The notes beneath the pieces were generated by a model, which was given only the letters and a program-made list of their open reading frames with translations, ran no database searches and was not told the origin of the DNA. A DNA stretch of 64,000 bases from positions 1 to 64,000 of the forward strand of contig CABVRX010000016.1 of the NCBI GenBank assembly GCA_902500825.1. The letters run 5' to 3'. The position numbers and the translations under genes were made by a program. Positions within the stretch are counted from its first letter, which is position 1. Each line of letters begins with the position of its first letter. The stretch comes from an uncultured Nitrospira sp. (GTDB lineage Bacteria; Nitrospirota; Nitrospiria; Nitrospirales; Nitrospiraceae). This document shows positions 44,405 to 52,434 of this stretch, in pieces.

Positions 44405-45466
44405 ATGCTGAGGTACGTACAAAAAAGTTGCCGGTTCACTTTCTTGATTTTGGGGATGGGTTTGTTGCCGGCCGCAGGACTGAGCGAGAACAGGGGGACA
44501 GCCATACAGCCAACACCTGTCGCCACTATTGATGGTTCCATTGTCTCAGAAGCTGATCTCGCTCAGACGGTCGCGGGCCAACTCCAACAGTTAAGACAGC
44601 AGGAATATGAGCTGAAGAGTAAATCGCTGGACCAGTTGATTGCCAGGCGGTTACTCGAAGTGGAGGCCGCGAAGCAGGGTATCTCGGTTGATCAACTGAC
44701 CGATCGCGAAGTCAAGGCAAAGGTCGGTGAACCAACCGATGCGGAGGTGGAAGCGTATTATCTCGGCCAAAGGGATCGTCTTCAGCGGCCGCTATCTGAA
44801 ATTCGATCACAGCTTCGGGAGGCTTTACGCCAGTCGCGAATTCAAGAGGGCATGCACCAGTATGGTGCTCGATTGAAAGCTGCATCAACGATTGTGGTGT
44901 GGCTCAATCCGCCTCGCGTTGAACTCAGTGGACATTCCAGCCGTATTCGGGGCAATTCGGATGCGCCGGTCGCAATCGTGGAATTCTCGGATTTTCACTG
45001 CCCATTCTGTAAACGGGTGCAGCCTTCTCTGAACGAAGTGCTGTCGCGCTACGATGGAAAAGTTAAACACGTCTTCCGCGATTTCCCGTTGGATAACCTC
45101 CATCCGCAAGCCAGAGCGGCGGCCGAGGCCGCCAATTGCTCGGGAGATCAGGGTAAATTCTGGGAGTACCACGATCTCCTCTTTGCACAGGCTCCGAAAG
45201 CCTCGCTCGAAGATCTCAAAGGCTATGCCAGGACCGTGGGCTTGAATACGGAGAAGTTCGACAACTGTGTCTTTCAAGGCACGCATCATGATGCGGTGCA
45301 ACGTGATATCGATGAGGCGACCAGGGTAGGGATGACTGGGACACCGGGTTTCTTCATCAATGGACGATTTCTCAACGGTGCACAGCCATTAGAGAAGTTT
45401 GTGCAGATCATCGACGAGGAACTGGCGTTCACACAGAAAGGGCACCGTCAGCGCATCGCTGAATGA
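44405..45466 (+). CDS. Exported SurA-N-like / DsbA-like thiol-disulfide oxidoreductase fusion (353 aa)
   Basis: A signal peptide (to about 26) is followed by a SurA/PpiC-type chaperone N-terminal helical region (VATIDGSIVSEADLAQTV, LDQLIARRLLEVEAAKQGI, about 38-165). From about 185 comes a DsbA/DsbG-like thioredoxin fold: PVAIVEFSDFHCPFCKRVQP (C199 and C202, active-site C-P-F-C), FRDFPLDNLHPQARAAAEAA, and the cis-Pro loop VGMTGTPGFFING. It would oxidise or isomerise disulfides in the periplasm; the two 12-Cys proteins encoded just upstream are likely clients. Last gene of the module. Confidence 0.88.
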   Translation: MLRYVQKSCRFTFLILGMGLLPAAGLSENRGTAIQPTPVATIDGSIVSEADLAQTVAGQLQQLRQQEYELKSKSLDQLIARRLLEVEAAKQGISVDQLTDREVKAKVGEPTDAEVEAYYLGQRDRLQRPLSEIRSQLREALRQSRIQEGMHQYGARLKAASTIVVWLNPPRVELSGHSSRIRGNSDAPVAIVEFSDFHCPFCKRVQPSLNEVLSRYDGKVKHVFRDFPLDNLHPQARAAAEAANCSGDQGKFWEYHDLLFAQAPKASLEDLKGYARTVGLNTEKFDNCVFQGTHHDAVQRDIDEATRVGMTGTPGFFINGRFLNGAQPLEKFVQIIDEELAFTQKGHRQRIAE

Positions 45467-45766
45467 AGTGCTCTCCACCCGCATCGAATCTGAATGAACC
45501 GCTGGAAGAACAGGCCAGCATGAAGTCGATCAGAAGTGGCAGTGCGCCGGCCTGACGCGCACTACCATGTCGCTCATGAATCATGAGTCAAATGAACAGC
45601 CCGCCCAAAAGAATGCAAGCCAAGGTATGAAGACAGGGGGGAGTCCAACATGGTATAATTTTGCATACCGTGAGAGGCATGCTCTATTTGATTGGCTGTC
45701 AGATATTAGCTGGCAAAAGTGTTCCTGCCGGCGGCCAACCGCATCTCTAAAATCCGAAGTCTGGAC
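45467..45766. other. Upstream region of the phosphodiesterase gene
   Basis: Contains a perfect TATAAT at 45655-45660 about 110 bases ahead of the chosen start, without a clear -35 hexamer, so a promoter here is possible but not firm. An 81-codon frame at 45567-45812 has no ribosome site or domain and overlaps the next gene. Confidence 0.4.
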
Positions 45767-46555
45767 ATGCAGATACGAGTGTTGGGTTGCCACGGGGCGG
45801 ATTGCCTCGTGAATACAACAGACCGGTCGGTTTGCCAAGAGAGTTGCGGATTCCTCATTGACAACTCCGTGCTTCTGGACGGTGGCACAATCGGCACGCG
45901 ACTCACCTTGTCAGAGCAGTGTCGTATCCGATTTGTGCTCCTCAGCCATCTTCATTTCGATCATATCAAGGGTCTACCATTATTGGTTGACAATCTCGCT
46001 GAATGGTTCGTTGAACCAGTGACTGTTGCGGCAACGGAGCCGGTCCTGCAGGGTTTGAGGGACCATGTGTTTAATGACAAGGTCTATCCAAATTTTTTCC
46101 AGCTGCCGAGTCAGGAAAATCCGATCCTGCAAGCACACGTGCTTCATCCTGGCAAATCGGTTGTGCTCGGACATCTTGAGGTCATTCCCGTTTCGGTCAA
46201 CCACACCGTCCCCACCGTGGGATATGTGGTGAAGGATGACGAAGCTGCCTTGCTCTATAGCGGTGATACCTATCAGACTGAGGAAATCTGGAGCCTGGGT
46301 CAGACAACGCCCGAACTCAAGGCCGCTTTTATTGAATCATCCTTTCCTGACGAACTGGGGAAGTTGGCCCAAAAATCCAAACACCTGACTCCTTCGCTGT
46401 TCCTCAAGGAGTTTCAAAAACTTAGGCGTCCGAACCTGCCTGTCTACGCGTATCACATGAAGCCTCCTTACCAGGCCCAGATCAAGGAGGAAATCAGTCG
46501 GCTAGGCATTGAGCGGGTGGCGTTTCTCGAAGAAGGTCAGATCATTAAGTTGTAA
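45767..46555 (+). CDS. MBL-fold class II 3',5'-cyclic-nucleotide phosphodiesterase (262 aa)
   Basis: Metallo-beta-lactamase fold with LLSHLHFDHIKGLP (HxHxDH zinc motif; F replaces the usual L), CGFLIDNSVLLDGGTIGTRL at the N-terminal sheet, HTVPTVGYVV, LLYSGDTY (bridging Asp) and YAYHMKPPY (last His). The first block and TG-x-R-L pattern follow class II cyclic nucleotide phosphodiesterases (CpdP/PDE1-like), which hydrolyse cAMP. Start ATG 45767; upstream GTG codons are possible. With the two cyclases (34806 and 36427), this gives synthesis and removal of cyclic nucleotide in one neighbourhood. Confidence 0.85.
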   Translation: MQIRVLGCHGADCLVNTTDRSVCQESCGFLIDNSVLLDGGTIGTRLTLSEQCRIRFVLLSHLHFDHIKGLPLLVDNLAEWFVEPVTVAATEPVLQGLRDHVFNDKVYPNFFQLPSQENPILQAHVLHPGKSVVLGHLEVIPVSVNHTVPTVGYVVKDDEAALLYSGDTYQTEEIWSLGQTTPELKAAFIESSFPDELGKLAQKSKHLTPSLFLKEFQKLRRPNLPVYAYHMKPPYQAQIKEEISRLGIERVAFLEEGQIIKL

Positions 46556-46610
46556 TTGCACACGAGTGGTGAGATTCTCTTAACCCCGGCTGGCTAGGCT
46601 CATCGATTGG

Positions 46611-47378
46611 CTAGCCTGTGAGATGACTGATTAACCAATCTGCGATTAAGTCCGTCATCCGTCCAAAATCGTCGCCCCTCGTAAACTGATGATCGGCACC
46701 GGGCAACAGCTCGAGGTGTTTCTTGACCAGCAACGCGTCGTAAAGCTGTCGACTTTGATGAAGCGGGACATGCTCGTCCTTGTCGCCCTGCACAATGACG
46801 GTTGGGGCGGTGATCGATCGTGCGGGGGCGTAGGCGATCTGTCGGAGGGCATCTTCATAAAAGGCGTAGTGGAGCGCGATTCGATCGGGACCGCCCATGA
46901 TATTCGGAATCGTACCGGTGGCTTTCCAGTGAGCCATTTCATCATCCCCAAATTCGAGCCGTAGCTCCTCGGCAAAGTCCACGACGGGACATTTCAGAGC
47001 GAGACAGGCCAAGTCCCCCCGTTGCGAAGCAGTCAAAATCGACACCAGACCGCCGAAACTTGAGCCCATCAGGCCGATGTGCCGATACCCGCGCTTTCTC
47101 ATGAGCTCGACCGCTCGATGTGCCTGTTCAACCGCCAAGCTGACGGTGATCTGATCGAACGGTCCCTCGCTTTCCCCTTGGCCAAAGAAATCGAAACGAA
47201 AGGTGGCGATGCTTTGGCTGCCCAGCATGCGGGTCAGTGCGTTGTTCGTCGAGCTGGTTTTCGATGAAAGAAATCCGTGACAGAGGATGGAAATTTTGTC
47301 CGTCCCTCCGTCGGGGACGGTCAAGATGGCGGCGACCCGATGGCCGTGAGGATCGAGGAATGAGAACCGTTCTTCCAC
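46611..47378 (-). CDS. Alpha/beta hydrolase (255 aa)
   Basis: Serine hydrolase fold: oxyanion-side CHGFLSSKTSS, nucleophile elbow GLMGSSFGGLVSIL (G-x-S-x-G), acid VIVQGDKDEHVPL and the His of LLPGADHQF. This is the cytoplasmic esterase/peptidase-like type. Substrate unknown. It lies 62 bases after the 12-TM protein gene's stop on the same strand and could be its downstream partner. Confidence 0.88.
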   Translation of the reverse strand: MEERFSFLDPHGHRVAAILTVPDGGTDKISILCHGFLSSKTSSTNNALTRMLGSQSIATFRFDFFGQGESEGPFDQITVSLAVEQAHRAVELMRKRGYRHIGLMGSSFGGLVSILTASQRGDLACLALKCPVVDFAEELRLEFGDDEMAHWKATGTIPNIMGGPDRIALHYAFYEDALRQIAYAPARSITAPTVIVQGDKDEHVPLHQSRQLYDALLVKKHLELLPGADHQFTRGDDFGRMTDLIADWLISHLTG

Positions 47379-47440
47379 AGGAGGGATTGTATCAGAGTCG
47401 GGGTCTGAGATCAGGAAGAAGGTCGGTCCCTGGTGGGCGT

Positions 47441-48772
47441 TCAGGCCGTGAGCTTGAGTTCGTCGGTAGAGATCTGTCCTGTCCGACGCTGGTCCGGTTT
47501 CTTGGCGATGATCGAGGTCAGCTTGACGGAAAAAATGACTAAGCCGGTCATCAAAAGGCCGAGACTGGTCCAGTTTGCAACACGGATGTAGATGGAGGTG
47601 AGCGGCACATTCCAGGTCAGCGCTGCCAAGATGCCGAGTCCCATGGTTCCTAGGTTGAGGGTAGTGATTTGAACGGTACTCCAGCGATTCATCACGGTTG
47701 TGAGCTGGTCACGATAGGGCCCACGTTTCTTCTGATTCGAGATCCGGCCATTCGCGAGGGTGATGGGAATCAGGTAAGAAAATGCGCCCATAATGGCATT
47801 CATAACGAAGCCGATGAATGCCATGTGTGTGTAGGCCACAAGGTGGAGTCTGCCATACGGTAACACCGAGCGGCTGGAGAGGTTATTTGCTCCGACAAGC
47901 ACGCCTAGAACGATGGTAAAGATGAGAAAGAACGCACTGACGAAAAGATGGTCCTCGGCAGCACTGCTGGTTTGGGCTGAGGAGAGCCACGTGCGAAACA
48001 GACTGCCGATCCAGAGGATCCCCCCCAGAAAAAACATGGCGCCGGCGGCCAGTTCAATCAGGACCGATGAGTTCAAGAATCCACCGATTAAGACGGCCAC
48101 GCCTATCGGCATCACGATCGTTCCCAGCTGGGCAAGCGTAGGGCTTACGCGCGGACGGTTCCAGACTGCCGGCAGGAGGTGGTGTACTATTCCGATGACG
48201 GCTAAAACCACAAAACCGAGTACCGCCAGGTGAATGTGCGCGAGCCGCACGGAGCCGTAGTATTCCGGAAGGTACCCCAGCGTCATGATTTCCCCGCAGG
48301 CCGACCCGCCCACAAGGCATAGGAGAGAGAGCGCGTCACACCAAGACTCTTTGATGGAAAACTTCCAGGCCAGGCTCGTACGTACCCAAACGGTGTAGAT
48401 GACAGAAAGAAACGCGGCAATCACCACGAAGCCGGATACACTTACGACTAGGTCCCGGTGCAACCAGAACCCCACAAGCATTCCAATCACGCCACCGTTC
48501 ACTGCTGAAAATGTGAGGAGATGGAAGTCCGCTTCTTTTCTGTTTGCCGAGCTTGGTGAAGGGATGAGCAGGAGAAATCCGCCGAGAATGATCTGGGCTA
48601 CACCTCCGACCAGAGTGGCATGGACATGGAGCGCCCTGACCCACGACGGCAACGGGGTACCGTGAACCAGCCCGACCAATGTCGCCATGCCAAGAATCGA
48701 CGCCAGCACTAACCAGCTGAAGCCCGTGACGCAAAACGCGAGAGGGGGAATGGTTTGTGCCAACATCGGCAT
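47441..48772 (-). CDS. 12-TM membrane protein resembling haem-copper-oxidase subunit I (443 aa)
   Basis: About twelve hydrophobic helices. Paired histidines sit in helices as ALHVHATLVGGV, RLAHIHLAVLGF, GIVHHLLPAVW and RLHLVAYTHMAFIGF, the sort of His pairs that bind haem and copper in subunit I of cytochrome oxidases and NO reductases. The order of HxH and HH pairs differs from the canonical set, and no subunit II or III is adjacent. A divergent member of that superfamily or an NnrS-like haem protein are the main options. Function unproven. Confidence 0.6.
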   Translation of the reverse strand: MPMLAQTIPPLAFCVTGFSWLVLASILGMATLVGLVHGTPLPSWVRALHVHATLVGGVAQIILGGFLLLIPSPSSANRKEADFHLLTFSAVNGGVIGMLVGFWLHRDLVVSVSGFVVIAAFLSVIYTVWVRTSLAWKFSIKESWCDALSLLCLVGGSACGEIMTLGYLPEYYGSVRLAHIHLAVLGFVVLAVIGIVHHLLPAVWNRPRVSPTLAQLGTIVMPIGVAVLIGGFLNSSVLIELAAGAMFFLGGILWIGSLFRTWLSSAQTSSAAEDHLFVSAFFLIFTIVLGVLVGANNLSSRSVLPYGRLHLVAYTHMAFIGFVMNAIMGAFSYLIPITLANGRISNQKKRGPYRDQLTTVMNRWSTVQITTLNLGTMGLGILAALTWNVPLTSIYIRVANWTSLGLLMTGLVIFSVKLTSIIAKKPDQRRTGQISTDELKLTA

Positions 48773-48775
48773 GTG

Positions 48776-49576
48776 TTATCGCTCTAAGAAATAGAAATGG
48801 TCCGTCGGACCCTGCCCGTGGCCGATCGCTAAGCCATGTCGGATCGCTTCGGTGACATAGGACTTGGCGGCTTGCGCGGAATCTAAGACAGATCTTCCTC
48901 GTGCAAGATGAGCGGCCAAGGCGGAGGCGAACGTGCAGCCGGTGCCATGCGCATGGCGGGTCTCGATGAACTCTCCCTTCAAGACGTTGAAAAACCGTCC
49001 GTCATAGAGCAGATCCGTCGCCCGCTCATTGAGCAGATGGCCGCCTTTGATCAGGACATGCTTGCACCCGAAGCCATGAATCACTTTGGCCGCTCGTCGG
49101 GCATCGGTCAACGAGGCAATTTCAATCCCCGACAGTTGCTGCGCCTCATGCACATTCGGTGTCACGACCAAAGCGAGTGGGAGCAACTTCGTCTTGACGG
49201 CCTCAATGGCGTCCGGCCGCAAGAGAGAATGCCCGCTCTTGGAGATCATCACCGGATCCACGACCAGGTTGGCGACGTGTTGCGGCCCCAGCATGGTAAC
49301 GACCACCTCGACGATGGCTGCCGAGGAGAGCATACCGGTCTTGACGGCGGCAACGTCGAAGTCGTCGAAGACGGCATCGATCTGTGATGCGATGATGGAC
49401 GCGGGCAATTCGAAGACATCCGTCACTTCTTCGGTATTCTGAGCCGTGATGGCCGTGATGACGGACATAGCAAACACGCCGTTGGCGGACATGGCTTTGA
49501 TGTCCGCCTGAATCCCTGCGCCTCCGCCGGAATCCGAGCCGGCGATCGTGAGCACCTGTTTCAACGTATTCGACAT
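48776..49576 (-). CDS. thiD: Hydroxymethylpyrimidine/phosphomethylpyrimidine kinase (266 aa)
   Basis: Phosphorylates HMP and HMP-P for thiamine synthesis, the step after ThiC. Recognised by LTIAGSDSGGGAGIQADIKA, VVDPVMISKSGHSLL and the ribokinase-type anion hole HAHGTGCTFASALAAHLARG. AAAGGA ribosome site about 9 bases upstream. The gene is over 35 kb from thiC here and has no riboswitch of its own. The stop is three bases before the 12-TM gene's start. Confidence 0.95.
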   Translation of the reverse strand: MSNTLKQVLTIAGSDSGGGAGIQADIKAMSANGVFAMSVITAITAQNTEEVTDVFELPASIIASQIDAVFDDFDVAAVKTGMLSSAAIVEVVVTMLGPQHVANLVVDPVMISKSGHSLLRPDAIEAVKTKLLPLALVVTPNVHEAQQLSGIEIASLTDARRAAKVIHGFGCKHVLIKGGHLLNERATDLLYDGRFFNVLKGEFIETRHAHGTGCTFASALAAHLARGRSVLDSAQAAKSYVTEAIRHGLAIGHGQGPTDHFYFLER

Positions 49577-49645
49577 GTAATGATCCTTTTATGGTGTCGT
49601 CTAGACAGATTTCGACGGCTGGCCAATCTTGAGCCCATCTGGCTC

Positions 49646-49771
49646 CTATGGTACCCCGTACTTCAACTGCTTGAGGCTTTCCACATAACTCGCTCCAGCC
49701 CACAGCGATGCCGTATGTGAGAAGGATGTTGTGAAACCGACGAGCAGTACCAGAAGGCCGATCATACGCAT
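49646..49771 (-). CDS. Small exported peptide (41 aa), tentative
   Basis: Starting at ATG 49771 the frame gives a short basic start, a hydrophobic core (IGLLVLLVGFTTSF) and an Ala-rich cleavage-like site (SLWAGA), then YVESLKQLKYGVP and a stop. This is the outline of a signal peptide with a mature part of about 15 residues. There is no ribosome site, but a promoter-like TAGACA-N16-TATAAT lies just upstream, so the message could start a few bases before the ATG (near-leaderless). Confidence 0.35.
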   Translation of the reverse strand: MRMIGLLVLLVGFTTSFSHTASLWAGASYVESLKQLKYGVP

Positions 49772-49783
49772 GAACTAAATGTC

Positions 49784-49811
49784 ATTATACTCAGTGAAGG
49801 TCTACTGTCTA
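49784..49811 (-). promoter_or_regulatory. Sigma-70-type promoter upstream of the small peptide and thiD
   Basis: On the minus strand TAGACA (one mismatch to TTGACA), 16-base spacer, perfect TATAAT. It points towards the 41-aa frame and thiD. Confidence 0.5.
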
Positions 49812-50166
49812 GCGGGCCGTAAAAAATGATGCGGCGAAGTGTAGGCGCTGGAAGCGGCGTGGAATGGTTGAGCGTTGACATGGACTGTAGGGATGCGGCC
49901 CTTGTCTCAGGAACGGGCTGGTCGAGATGGAAATCATGGTAATGTTTGTCGCCCTGCGATAGGCTTCATCTGAGAACTGAGTTTTGCATTATTTATCACG
50001 CATTTCGTCGATATTATTCGTTTCCACACTGACCTGGTGACGCTGCTAGTCAGGTTATTCCCCCGCTGAGTAAGCCAAAGGTGGGGTTTGACAAGGGCGC
50101 TTGCTAGTGGAGTACACTGCCACTCCAATAGCCCCCCATTCACTCCTACTGTCCAAGGAGGACTCG
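49812..50166. other. Divergent control region between thiD and the Rh-type transporter
   Basis: About 350 bases without a supported gene. The ribosome site AAGGAGG lies just before the transporter start at 50167. Candidate promoter hexamers for the plus strand are not convincing. Confidence 0.4.
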
Positions 50167-51471
50167 ATGCAGAACAGCTTCTGGTTGAAGATGCTCAGCG
50201 CAGCAAGTCTGTTTCTTCTGTGCGTCACGAGTTGGGTCGGTGCCGAAGAGCCGACGAGTGCCGTCAATGAGGCGCGCCTGGTCGCGCAATATAATTACTC
50301 GATCCATATCCTGGCCATGTTGGTGGTCGGCTTCGGATTTCTCATGGTGTTCGTCCGGCGGTATGGTTTCGGGGCAACGACCGGTACCTATCTCGTCGTC
50401 GCAACCGGAATACCTCTATACATGCTGCTGCGTGCGAACGGGGTAGTGGGGCATACCATCCAGGCCCATTCGGTCGAGACGCTGATGCTGGCTGAATTTT
50501 CGGTGGCGACGGCGTTGATCGCGATGGGGGCGGTGCTCGGACGATTGCGCGTGTTTCAATACGCGTTACTCACGCTGTTATTGGTGCCACTCTATGCGCT
50601 GAACGAATATTTGGTATTGGACAATGGTTCGGGGCTGACCAAAGGATTTCAGGATTCGGCAGGGTCGATCGTCATTCACGCGTTCGGCGCGTATTTCGGC
50701 TTAGCTGCGTCTCTGGTGCTGACGACTGCGCAGCAGCGTAGTCAACCAATCGAATCAGATCCGACGTCCGATCGGTTTGCAATGCTCGGTTCCATGGTTC
50801 TGTGGCTGTTTTGGCCGAGTTTTGCGACCGCGATCGTGCCGTTTGAGCAAATGCCCCAAACCATCGTGAATACGATCCTGGCTCTGAGCGGAGCCACGCT
50901 TGCCACCTATTTTCTCAGCACACGTTTTCATCATGGAAAAACTTCGATGGTGGATATGGCCAATGCGGCGTTGGCGGGTGGGGTTTCAATCGGCTCGACC
51001 TGTAACCTCGTGAGTCCCACCGGTGCATTTGGTATCGGATTACTTGCCGGTGCGCTCTCGGTGATTGGGTTTGTCTTCATTCAGCCCATGCTGGAATCGA
51101 AAATCAAATTGGTCGATACCTGCGGTGTGCACAATCTGCATGGAATGCCTGGCCTTTTGGGAGGACTCTGCGCGATCGTCGTCGTACCGAGCGTTGCCGG
51201 GGTCCAACTCGTAGGCATCGCGATGACGCTCATCATCGCCGTTATCGGAGGGGTCATCGCCGGCATGGTGATCAAAGCCACTGGCACGACGGAACAGGCT
51301 TATGAAGATTGCCATGAGTTTTCCCATGTGCCGGGACCGGAAAGTGAACACAAGGTTGAGCAACTCGCGTTAGGCGCCAAAGCCGATATCGAAGCTTTGC
51401 AAAAGGAACTGCTTGCCCGCACAGAGGCGCACATTCGATCTGCACGAGAGGAGCCAAGACCGATTGTGTAA
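50167..51471 (+). CDS. Rhesus-type ammonium/ammonia transporter (434 aa)
   Basis: AmtB/Mep/Rh superfamily channel; signal-like N-terminus then 11-12 helices. The Rh subtype is indicated by GSIVIHAFGAYFGLAASLVL (first pore His) and DTCGVHNLHGMPGLLGG (second His of the twin-His pair), as in Rh50 of Nitrosomonas, where Amt proteins have a different form of these blocks. The C-terminus is a soluble Glu-rich helix. Start ATG 50167 with AAGGAGG 7 bases upstream. It admits ammonia as substrate or nitrogen source. No glnK is adjacent. Confidence 0.9.
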   Translation: MQNSFWLKMLSAASLFLLCVTSWVGAEEPTSAVNEARLVAQYNYSIHILAMLVVGFGFLMVFVRRYGFGATTGTYLVVATGIPLYMLLRANGVVGHTIQAHSVETLMLAEFSVATALIAMGAVLGRLRVFQYALLTLLLVPLYALNEYLVLDNGSGLTKGFQDSAGSIVIHAFGAYFGLAASLVLTTAQQRSQPIESDPTSDRFAMLGSMVLWLFWPSFATAIVPFEQMPQTIVNTILALSGATLATYFLSTRFHHGKTSMVDMANAALAGGVSIGSTCNLVSPTGAFGIGLLAGALSVIGFVFIQPMLESKIKLVDTCGVHNLHGMPGLLGGLCAIVVVPSVAGVQLVGIAMTLIIAVIGGVIAGMVIKATGTTEQAYEDCHEFSHVPGPESEHKVEQLALGAKADIEALQKELLARTEAHIRSAREEPRPIV

Positions 51472-51751
51472 CTGACCTATCGGGCCGGCACCGGCCTGCT
51501 GAGAGCGCCCACCAGTCGGAGCGACGCCGTGAGAGTCGATGTGACCTTCGGCGCTTACTGCGTGCCGGACTCGTGAGTGTGCTTATGCGGCTGTTTCTGT
51601 GTCCAGACACTCGGCATAACGATCCACATGAATAAACCCGTGGGCTAGGGATACCCCCAGTCGCATGATTCCGTAACACCTGCCACGATACAGGAGGTCA
51701 CCACGGCTTTGGTCAACGTTTGAACGAGCGCACGTACGTAGAGGATTTGTC

Positions 51752-52393
51752 ATGTATGGTGCGAGAATCTTGCTCGCTGACGACCATCCATTGGTGTTGG
51801 AGGGCGTCAAGCAATTGCTTGAGCCGGATTGTTCAGTGGTAGGGACTGCACAAACGGGTCAGCAAGTGCTGGAAGAAGCCCAGAAGTTGAATCCGGATAT
51901 CGTATTACTAGACGTCAACATGCCGGGGATGAATGGATTTGAAGCGGCTCGAAAGCTGAAAGCGCTCTTACCTACGGTCAAAGTCATCTTTGTCACGATG
52001 CTTACAGAAGCCATAGCAGTCAGCGAGGGGTTTCGCTCCGGAGCGATGGGCTATGTGTTGAAGCAAGATGCTTCGGACGAACTCCATGCCGCGGTCAAGA
52101 GTGTCATGGCGAATAGAAGATTTGTGTCCTCCAAGATCGATATGGAAGTTCGCGATGCTATGGAATGCCAATGGTCTCGACCTGAAGGCTATTCGACCAA
52201 TTTGACCGAGCGACAGCATCAAATCCTCGCGATGCTTGCCAACGGCTCGTCCACCAAGCATATTGCCAAGGAGCTCAACATTTCGATGAAGACCGTGGAA
52301 TTTCACAAAGCCAACATTACCCGCAAGCTTGGTGTCCGTACCACGTCCGATTTGATTCGCGTTGCGCTGGCTTCAGGTATGACGGTCCTCTAA
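51752..52393 (+). CDS. NarL/FixJ-family response regulator (213 aa)
   Basis: The receiver domain has the acidic pair in LLADDHPLV, the phosphoacceptor Asp in IVLLDVNMPGMNGFEAARKL, Thr in VIFVTML and Lys in YVLKQDASD. A LuxR-type HTH follows (LTERQHQILAMLANGSSTKHI, LNISMKTVEFHKANI). Binds DNA once phosphorylated. About 280 bases downstream of the Rh transporter and convergent with a second regulator of the same family. No sensor kinase is adjacent, so the signal is unknown. Confidence 0.93.
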   Translation: MYGARILLADDHPLVLEGVKQLLEPDCSVVGTAQTGQQVLEEAQKLNPDIVLLDVNMPGMNGFEAARKLKALLPTVKVIFVTMLTEAIAVSEGFRSGAMGYVLKQDASDELHAAVKSVMANRRFVSSKIDMEVRDAMECQWSRPEGYSTNLTERQHQILAMLANGSSTKHIAKELNISMKTVEFHKANITRKLGVRTTSDLIRVALASGMTVL

Positions 52394-52434
52394 GCAGACA
52401 TTCACTGACCAAATATCACGTATATCCAGCCGCT

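Larger units (their letters stand above)
42770..44555 (+). repeat. Tandem duplication, about 880-bp unit, of secreted-protein gene plus 5' end of the DsbA-like gene
   Basis: Copy 1 runs about 42770-43645, copy 2 about 43650-44555. The leaders match (AAAAATGTGCTGATGAAAAC against AAAAATGTATTAATGCAAAC), both carry an ACAGGAGG ribosome site, and 83 consecutive bases are identical (42853-42935 and 43733-43815), covering the signal peptide and mature N-terminus. Another identical patch is CGTTAAATGCTGCATGCCC, in the body. The 3' ends both hold the first 50 codons of the DsbA-like gene (43496-43645 and 44405-44555). Between patches the copies differ strongly. Confidence 0.85.

Noticed and set aside
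45567-45812. 81-codon frame upstream of the phosphodiesterase
   Set aside because: No ribosome site, no domain, overlaps the phosphodiesterase start.
46592-46616. GGCTAGGC...GGCTAGCC hairpin between the phosphodiesterase and hydrolase genes
   Set aside because: Stem of seven pairs without a T-tract; overlaps the hydrolase stop codon. Too weak to call.
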